Positions 56,504-64,000 of a stretch of DNA of 64,000 nucleotides are shown here, one piece after another; position 1 is the first letter of the stretch; each line of letters opens with the position of its first letter. The stretch is from Podospora bellae-mahoneyi (taxonomy: Eukaryota; Ascomycota; Sordariomycetes; Sordariales; Podosporaceae), in the NCBI RefSeq assembly GCF_035222275.1, contig NC_085884.1, positions 2,294,001 through 2,358,000 of the forward strand. The letters run 5' to 3'. The notes beneath the pieces were generated by a model. The model searched no databases. It saw only the letters and a list, made by a program, of their open reading frames with translations, and was not told the DNA's origin. The position numbers and the translations under genes are program-made.

Positions 56504-56948
56504 TATGACGAACCCCTATCCAGAACCTCTGAAAGGGATACCGGTTAAAGGCTACTTCTAAATAATCCTGGTTCGGTACAGCTAGACAGTGTACGACAAG
56601 ATGTCTCAATGTAAACACTAGATGCCGTGAATACAACTTGAAATTGCATACTGCGGAACTGTCTATCTACACCAGCCAGTTCCTCCGTATATATAGACCT
56701 CGGGGCCCTGAGGTGCTCGCCCTGCTACGGCCCCGATCACTCCTAGCACTTTATATCCTGCGAAGTGCTTATCGTGCTATGTCTTCGATCACCCGTAGTA
56801 TCTTGCATCCTGCAGACTGCTCAGGCCCCTTGGCGCCGTAGCACTTCTGGCTAGCCCTAATTAGCTGCTTCCTAGTTTCCTTAATAATTAGCTAGGGACT
56901 CCCCGCGCCCCATATATTACGCGGCCTGCCGTTGGGTTAACTATAATA
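56504..56948 (-). repeat. 3' LTR of copy 4 (type A, 445 bp)
   Basis: It begins TATGACGAACCCC and ends in the RIP form of GGGTTAACTGTGACA. It is the reverse complement of the type A LTRs of copy 1, with the same imperfect repeats of about 50 bp in U3. A C-rich stretch just inside (about 56952-56966, CCTCTCCTCCCAGG) is the complement of the polypurine tract. Confidence 0.9.
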
Positions 56949-57063
56949 TAATGCCTCTCCTCCCAGGTCGACGCCCCGGCAACCGTATTCCTGAAATAGT
57001 CCTGGATCCCCTTTTCCTGTAATATCCCTATAGTAAGTTTTCCTCCTCTTTTATCCTACCGTT

Positions 57064-57689
57064 ATGTCTAACCGTGTAAAGAAACCCGCTCGTACGAGTA
57101 CCGACCGTCGCCGTAATCAAGTACTTTTCCTTAAGAAGTTCGGCCTTATTATGCCCGAGTATACCTATTGTAAAGAGAATAGCCTTAAGTACGTAGCTTC
57201 TTCTCGATACGACTAATGCCTCCCGTGTGTTAAGTCGAGTCGCTTTTACTGTAATGTTTATGGCGTGGATCGTAAGTCCTTCCCTGGGCTACCGTACGCT
57301 TCCTCGCTAACCCTATAGTCTGTCCTCTTATTAAGGAAAAAGAGTGCCTGGACGCCGAAAAGCAGGTTACCTTGAGTAAGCTCCTTCGTCTCGAGGTATA
57401 ATCGCGTGCCCTCGAGGTGCAAGCCCTTACTGCCTTTCGTCGCGAATCTTATTTCTTTAAGGAGGAAGAGAGAGAGTTTTTTGCGCAGCCTGCTACCCCG
57501 CATAGCCCGCCGGTAGCGGATACCTCTGTTACCTCTTTTTCTATTACTATTCTTGCCTCGGCCTTCTCTTTCCTGGATCCTGCCTTAGGCCTCGACTGGC
57601 CTACCGACCTTTCTTTTGATCCTAATATGGCCGGTCCTTCCTTCCTAACCGCGCAGGATGCCGCTAGCGGCACGCCTTCTACCTCCTAA
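57064..57689 (+). pseudogene. antisense ORF of the Gypsy family, best preserved copy
   Basis: The ATG at 57064 opens a basic N-terminus (RVKKPARTSTDRRRNQV), then KKFGLIMPEYTYCKEN, a stop (TAA at 57214) and CLPCVKSSRFYCNVYGVDRK in phase. The Cys spacing is compact, like a small zinc-binding module. A frame change near 57290 leads to a helical, Glu/Lys-rich part with a stop at about 57399, then FRRESYFFKEEEREFF and a Ser/Thr-rich tail with LDPALGLDW, ending at 57689. I recall many fungal hypothetical proteins with this order. They lie opposite to pol, next to the 3' LTR. Function unknown; two stops of the CAA-to-TAA kind and one frame change make this copy inactive. Confidence 0.6.
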
Positions 57690-57740
57690 GGTAGTTAAGG
57701 CGCGTAGCGTTTAATATACCTAGGTCCCCTCACTACTTTT

Positions 57741-57810
57741 AACCTCGTAGTATAGCGTATAGCACGCCGACTATTCTGCTAGAGGCGTAGGTTCGAATCC
57801 TGCCGAGGTT
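57741..57810 (+). other. tRNA-like module 1 of copy 4
   Basis: 70 nt. The ends AACCTCG and CGAGGTT pair in all seven positions. GTAGG and CCTGC pair as a T-stem around TTCGAAT, giving a perfect polymerase III B-box (GGTTCGAATCC). TAGTATAGCGTATAGC resembles an A-box/D-arm. The centre does not form a proper five-pair anticodon stem, so this is tRNA-like rather than a tRNA gene. Confidence 0.7.
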
Positions 57811-57940
57811 CTCCTAGCTTTATTTTATAGCTATTTAGCTATAAGTTAAGGCCAGTTTTTTATCGTCCGCCGGTAGTACGTTTTTTTATAGTGGTAGGGG
57901 TATATAATACTAATTAAGCCTAGATTCCTTCCTACCTTCT

Positions 57941-58010
57941 AACCTTATAATATAGCGTATAGTACACTAACTACCCTGTCGGAGGCGTAGGTTCGACTCC
58001 TATTAAGGTT
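57941..58010 (+). other. tRNA-like module 2 of copy 4
   Basis: 70 nt, exactly 200 bp after module 1. The ends AACCTTA and TAAGGTT pair in all seven positions. GTAGG/CCTAT form the T-stem around TTCGACT, and the B-box GGTTCGACTCC is perfect. The middle differs from module 1, and again no anticodon stem forms. Confidence 0.7.
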
Positions 58011-61000
58011 CTTCTAGGCTTAAGAGGGCCCGGTCGGGTCCTTTTACGCCCGGATTTATTTTTATTTATTTAGGTTTTGGCCAGTCTAAATATCGTTAAT
58101 AGAATTCTTTTAGTTTCTTTAAGTAATTAAGGTATACCTATAGCTCCCACGAGTTATCTATAACCGGATATCCTAACTAACTAACTAAATACTTTAATTA
58201 GCCTCTATTAAACCGTGAATCTAATATCTTTTCTATATCGTACTCTTTTTCTTCGTCCTCCGCTACGGCCTATATATTAGCTTTACTTGCCGGTAGTGCG
58301 GGCTCCAGAAGTGAGATGTGAAAGGTATATGACCGTAGACGCATCGTACGGGGTAGCTCCAGTTCGAATACCGTCTCCGATATCTTCCTTTTAATCTTGA
58401 ACGGGCCTACTCGCCTATAGTCTAGCTTCTTATTAAGTTTTTTAGTATGTAAATTACGTATGGAAAGGAATATTATATTTCTTCCTTTAAAGCGAGGTCC
58501 TTCGAGCCTTTTAGTATTATAGTATTTCCGTATCCTTTTCCTTATAAACTTTAGTTTTTACTTAAATTTACCGTAAAGTATATATATTTTATTTACTTTA
58601 ATCCTAACCTTAGGTACCTTAACCGTAGATCCTTACTATAGGTTTGCCTTATAACCGAAATTCGCGAAGAAAAGTATAACTTTCGTGGTTTCTATTAGTA
58701 ATATATTATATGCTAGTTATACCGTAAGTAATAGTTTAACTTAATCGTTTTATTTAAAATTAATATAATTCCGTAGGTATTATTTTACGATTTAATTAAG
58801 CCACTCCGTTTAACTATTTATTTAAAGGTAATAAACTAATAACGTTTTACTTACTACCTTTAGCTTCGTTATTAACGCTCTTTAAAACTTCGATACGAAT
58901 TTAATATCGCGATCCGTAATAAATTTTTTTAACTATATATATATTATTATAATATATTATAATATTATATTTATTAATTATTTTACTAATTAGGTTTCTT
59001 TATATAGTAAGAAATATATTTACTTAATAAGTTTATCGATTACCGTTAATATATTATTATACTTAACGCCGGTTATTATATTCTTAAACTTTAGTAATTT
59101 AATAATAAAGTTTATTATAACTAAACTCTATAGTCGTTCCGCTACTAATAGTAACTCTAGAAATCCGTAAGGCTTATACCTCGTAACCTTCGTTCTTTCG
59201 TATATATAGTATAATTAAATAGTTTCTTTAATATCGTTCTTAATCCTCGGCCAATTAAAGTATTACTTAATCTTTTCTATAGTTTTAGCAATACTTATAT
59301 ATCCTCCGAGCTTCGATATATAAATATCTATTATTAATGTCGTCCGATTACTTGGCTTCACGTACGCCCGGTTCCTATACTATAGCCTTCCCTAACTATC
59401 TTTCTAGATGCCTTATGGCTCTAGCTTTTCCTGCTAGTATTGCTCCGTAATATCGGTATTTAATTTCCTTTAGTATTTACTAGAAGTAGCTTTCTCTTAA
59501 TATATTATATAATATTTTATTTACGGCTATAGTAAATACTTAAAAGTATTATTAGGCGCTTCCTTAAATAATAATAATAATTCCTTAAACGTATTTTTAT
59601 AGTGGTCGGTACGCCGGCTAAATACATTTACTTTAACGTTTTTTAATCTTTTCTTATAATTAATCTAGAAATTAAATTCCGAAAAAAATTCTAATTATCG
59701 TATTTACCGCGCGTTAAGGACCTTCGTAATAGTAAAGTACTATAGGTTTTTATAATCCGTATAGACTTATATTTCGTATTTAATATTATTAAGGTATAGC
59801 CTCTACTCCTCGAACGCTTCGATAATAATAAATAGCTTTTTATTATAAATTAAATAGTTTTAACGTACTTCCTTAAGCTTTTTCGAAAAGAAAGCTATTA
59901 AATATAATTTACTATCGTTATTTTACTATCCTAATTACTTACCAATCGTATAGTTTAATATATTCGTTTCGACCTTAAATAATCGATTAGGGTTTAATAA
60001 TTTAAATACCGGGTCCTTTAAAATAACCTCTTTTAGTTTCTAGAAGGCTTACTTTTCTTTTTACTTCCACCGGAACTCTACGTCCTTCTTAATTAAATAA
60101 TTAAGAGGCCTCGCGATATTTATATATTTTTAAATAAATATTTAATAAAAATTTATAAACCTTAAAAATTCTCTAACGTATATTTATAACTATAATATAA
60201 ACTAATCTTTAACTACCGTAATTTTCCTAGGTTCTATACGAACCTTACTTAATAATATTAAGTATTTTAAATATACTATTTTTTATATATAGAACTTACT
60301 TTTCTCTTTATTAACTAAGAGTCCGGCTCCGTATAGCGCGTTAAATATCTCTCGTACGTACCGCTTATATTCCTCTAGAGTACGTAAGTAGATAAAAACG
60401 TTGTCGAGATAATACACTACTATCTTATCGAGGTACTTCTATATTATATAGTTAACGAGAGATTGGAATATCGCGGGCATATTAGTTAGCCTAAATAGTA
60501 TTACGAGATACTCGAAATAACTATAGGGCGTACGAAACGTTATTTTCTATTCGTCTCCTTCTTTAATCCGTATATAGGCGTACCCGATAGGTATATTTAA
60601 ATATATAAAGTATCGCGCCCCGGCTAGTTAACTTTATAATTTAGATATTAACGGTAGCGGGTAATTATTTTTTACCGTTTCGTTATTTAATTACCGGTAA
60701 TTTATATATAGTCGTAAATTATTATTCTTTTTCGGTACGAAAAAAATAGGGTATCTTACTAGTAATATAAACTCCTTAATATAGCCTTTCTTTAAATTTT
60801 TATCTAAGTACTTCCGTAGCTCCTTACTTTATTTATCGTTAGTATAATATACCTTAAATAACTATAATTTAGCTCTTTTTTTTAATTTAATTTTATAATC
60901 TTATAGCCTTTACTTTAGAAGCCTCTTTAAATACTTAGCCGTAAAAGCTAGGTATCTTTAATATTTTACTAATATTACTTTTTTTTTATTTTTTTCTATA

Positions 61001-63800
61001 TTATTATAATAAATATATTTATTAACCTCCGATATTTTTACTAACGTCGTTAACTTTACTTTTTCGATCTTACTGCCTATATTAATAGAGTATACTATTA
61101 TTTCTTAGGTTCCTTACGGTAGTACCGTGGAGGGTACTTATTCTATACTCTGCTCCGTACGTGCTCCTAATCTCCTATCGTTAACTAAATACTTTTAAGG
61201 TTCTTTTAGTCGTAAATAGTTATTATCCCTTTAATCGATATTTAAATTATAGTTTTTATATTATAGTTACTTTAGGATTATATTTTTCGAAAGTTTTATA
61301 TTTATAATATCGAATATAATTAAAATTATTTTTCCTTCGACTATAATATTTAAAAGTAGTGTTTCTTTATAGACTTTTTATATACGAAATGGTCCTTATA
61401 TAATAATCTATTCCTTCTTTTTCTTTTATAGTATCCGGGCCTAATATACGAACTATAGCGAAATTAAGTTCGTTTTCGTACCTCCGTTTATTAATATTAT
61501 TACTTAAAGATTCCTTTACCGTATAGTAACTTAGAAGCGTTTATCTTTCTTATCTCCTCCTTATATAGTAACGACCTTATTAATAAGCCTTAAGTCGTTA
61601 TTTTATATCTTTACTTTATATTAATACTTTCGAAAATACCGTTCGTAATCCGTTAGAAATTAACGGCCTCCGCGAAAAGCCGCGAGTCGTTTCTTAAACG
61701 GTTATATTATTTAAAAACGTCTTTTTACTTTAGATTAATTAATAATATAAAGTTTTTTAATTATACCCGCCTAGTTTCCTTCTATTTTCCGTTTCTTATT
61801 TCCCTAATACTTTTTTATATCCTCGTCCGATAACGGTTCTTTTACTTAATTTTATATACTTTATTTTAATAATATCGCTTAACCTTCTCTCACAAATATA
61901 TAACGTAATCTAGGCTTAAGTACTATCCTAATATTACTTCCTTTAAAGAGCGTATATTATCGTCCGTATTTTAACCTTCTACGTACTCGGTATAGTATTT
62001 CGTATATCTTAGTACGATCTATATAATCTAGAGGCTATCCTTTAGTTTAACCGGGTTTTAAATTTTTTATAAGAGGTAGTCGTTTAGGTCCTCCTATTAG
62101 GCCTTTTCCTACTTAATTATAGTTTTTTTAATTAACTATAGTTTACTTTCCTTACTTACTTTACGTACCGGCTAGTAGCCGTATAGTAACTTACTTTAAT
62201 AGTATTTTATATATCTATATATAATATATTAGAATTAAAGTACTTTCCGATATTTTAAATACCTAAAGTAAAGTTATATTATATTTTTTCTATAAGGTAT
62301 ATACTATATAGGTATTAATATATCTTTTAATAATTTCGTAATTCTAATATTAATAACCTTCTTACCTTTTTAATATTCTTTTTAACTTTTATATACGAGC
62401 TTTATAGATTATAATATATCCTATAAAATAATAAATTTATACTTACCGTATTACCTCTCCGGTATTATTTATTTAGTAAGTTTTTATACAGGACTATTAC
62501 TTTTAGTAATTTCTATAATAATTTCCGTAGTAATCCGTATTAATTAATTTTATAATATTTATATTTAAAGATCTCCTTCCTCGTACTCTGCCTTTAGCCT
62601 TTCTATTATTTCCCGTAACTTCTAGAACTTTATTTTTTTTTATTTAGCGTATTAATTAAAATCTTTTTTTAATTTTATTACTCTACTTTATTAGTACCCG
62701 ATAGCTATTACTTTTATAACCCTCGGTCCTTTTAATATAATAGTAGTTACGATTTCCTTTTTTTAATTAAGTTACTTAAATACCTTATAATTTTTTTTAA
62801 AGTATTTTACTTTATTATAATTAAAATATTTAAAGTTATTTTTACCTTAACTTCGGCCTTATAGTTTTTATTATTATATAATATTAATATTTATCGGTCC
62901 TAAATATATAGTACCGGAATAATTAATACTAGGGTATTATTTTTTACGCTTATCGTTAGGGCGGTTATTACTAAAGTGCCCCTTATTACCGTAGTAACCC
63001 CTATTACTGCCCTTCTTCTCCGTACGACGCTAGAACTACCGATCGTCGATCCGTATAGCTATAGTAATATATTTATCGATAGTATTAAGCCTCGACTCCT
63101 TATATAACTTATCCTTTATTTCTTTTTTAAAGCCGTTATAGAAGAGCTATATTAATCCTTTATTATTAATAGTATTATATAGGCTATTAATCTTAAATAA
63201 AGCTATATAATTAACCGTTAAGCGCGTTTAACGTAGGTTTATAAGCCTCTTTTACGCGCGCTTTACTTTATTGTACTCCCTAAATACCTTTTTAAGCTTA
63301 ATCTTAAAGATACGGTAATTTTTAAAGTATTTTACGGTAATCTTTTCCTAATCGGACGGCTCCTCCTCGTAATAATTATTAAGGATAGGCTCGAACTACG
63401 CGAAAGTCTTATCCTTAAGTTTAATAACCGCGAAAATAACTTTTGACTTTTCGTTAATAAATTAGTTTAAGTATTAACGAAAATAGGTTTTAAGTTAGAT
63501 TAAGAATCCTTTAAACTTTACTTTTCTTCCTTTATAGTATTTTAATACCGGGAATTTAAATATTACTTTAAGTAAAATTAATATAGTAATAATCTGCTCC
63601 TAAGTTTACTAAGCTTCGTTTTTAAATTCCTTAAAACGCCGTATTACTTACTTTACGGTAAGTCGAGTGTTAATAATAGTAAGTCCCTTATTATTTAAGT
63701 TAGGCGGGACGCCTCCTATCTAAACGTTTTTAGGTCCGGCTATAGTAGTAAAAAGACGCCTTTAACTTATCCGTAATAGAGTTAAAGTAAGTATGTAACG

Positions 63801-64000
63801 TATAACGAACCCCTATCTAGAACCTCTAAAAGGGATACCGGTTAAAGGCTACTTCTGAATAATCCTGGTTCGGTATAGCTAGACAGTGTACGACAAGATG
63901 TCTCAATGTAAATACTAGATGCCGTGAATATAACTTGAAATTGTATACTGCGGAACTATCTATTTACACCAGCCAGTTCCTCCGTATATATAGACCTCGG
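63801..64000 (-). repeat. 5' LTR of copy 4, partial
   Basis: It begins TATAACGAACCCC and follows the type A LTR through its R-U5 and TATA block. The window ends before the U3. A PBS-proximal sequence like that of copies 1 and 2 precedes it (AGTAAGTATGTAACG). Confidence 0.85.

Larger units (their letters stand above)
56504..64000 (-). mobile_element. Ty3/Gypsy element, minus strand, cut by the window end (copy 4)
   Basis: The left LTR is 56504-56948 (type A, 445 bp). The right LTR starts at 63801 and runs past 64000. The 83 bp between this element and copy 2 show no repeat. RIP damage is light from 56504 to about 58400 and heavy further in, so the 3' end is the best preserved of all copies. 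On the minus strand the reverse transcriptase motif reads YLDN at 60400-60411 (one Asp lost). It carries the antisense ORF (57064-57689) and two tRNA-like modules. Coding capacity for gag-pol is destroyed. The right target duplication cannot be checked. Confidence 0.9.

Noticed and set aside
57741-57810. A functional tRNA gene
   Set aside because: Acceptor and T-stems pair, but no five-pair anticodon stem or clear anticodon loop forms, and the unit is repeated inside a transposon.

Overview
The window looks like a chromosomal segment of a filamentous ascomycete, most likely a Sordariomycete. The genes carry short introns (about 48-70 bp, GT..AG, with CTAAC/CTGAC-like branch sites). The protein families are typical of Pezizomycotina. 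The repeats show the C-to-T/G-to-A decay, TpA enrichment and AT-rich islands expected from repeat-induced point mutation (RIP).

Layout. (1) 1-8.8 kb: a complete RIP-degraded Ty3/Gypsy element (240-7771, TSD GTTTG) followed by AT-rich relics. (2) 8.9-34.8 kb: a gene-bearing island. It holds an F-box-like pseudogene, a class I terpene synthase, an unknown protein, a broken RING-type gene, an MDR-family NADPH oxidoreductase, a 1557-aa degenerate kinase-like protein with coiled coils and an AT-hook-like tail, a five-exon Ayg1-type hydrolase, a broken coiled-coil gene, a class I methyltransferase, a flavin-containing monooxygenase, a seven-exon Dal5-type MFS transporter, a secreted 16-cysteine protein and a fungal CPxCG/CW-type protein cut short by a frameshift. 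(3) 34.9-36.8 kb: LTR relics with a nested solo LTR (TSD GATAC). (4) 36.8-46.4 kb: eroded sequence with weak ORFs, then a small beta-rich protein and a divergent pair made of a 407-aa helical protein (7 exons, minus strand) and a 613-aa MACPF/perforin-fold protein (11 exons, plus strand). (5) 46.4-64 kb: transposon territory. It holds an inverted pair of LTRs flanked by inverted relics of a Fot1/pogo-type transposase tail, a complete minus-strand Gypsy element (48768-56415, TSD AATAG) and a second minus-strand Gypsy element that runs off the window (from 56504).

How the genes may work together. Terpene synthase, MDR reductase, Ayg1-type hydrolase, methyltransferase, FMO and MFS transporter within 22 kb resemble a secondary-metabolite cluster, although the pseudokinase and broken genes between them weaken the case. 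The MACPF gene and the helical-protein gene share one 959-bp intergenic region and may form a functional pair. They are the best candidate for an undescribed system. Several single-copy genes here are broken, three times by stops of the CpA-to-TpA kind. This fits RIP leaking from neighbouring repeats.

The Gypsy elements have three unusual features: LTRs that combine one shared promoter/R-U5 block with different U3 regions, an antisense reading frame beside the 3' LTR, and 70-nt tRNA-like modules with RNA polymerase III B-box sequences. Exon limits are my own reading of splice signals with phase checks. No alignment or database search was run.
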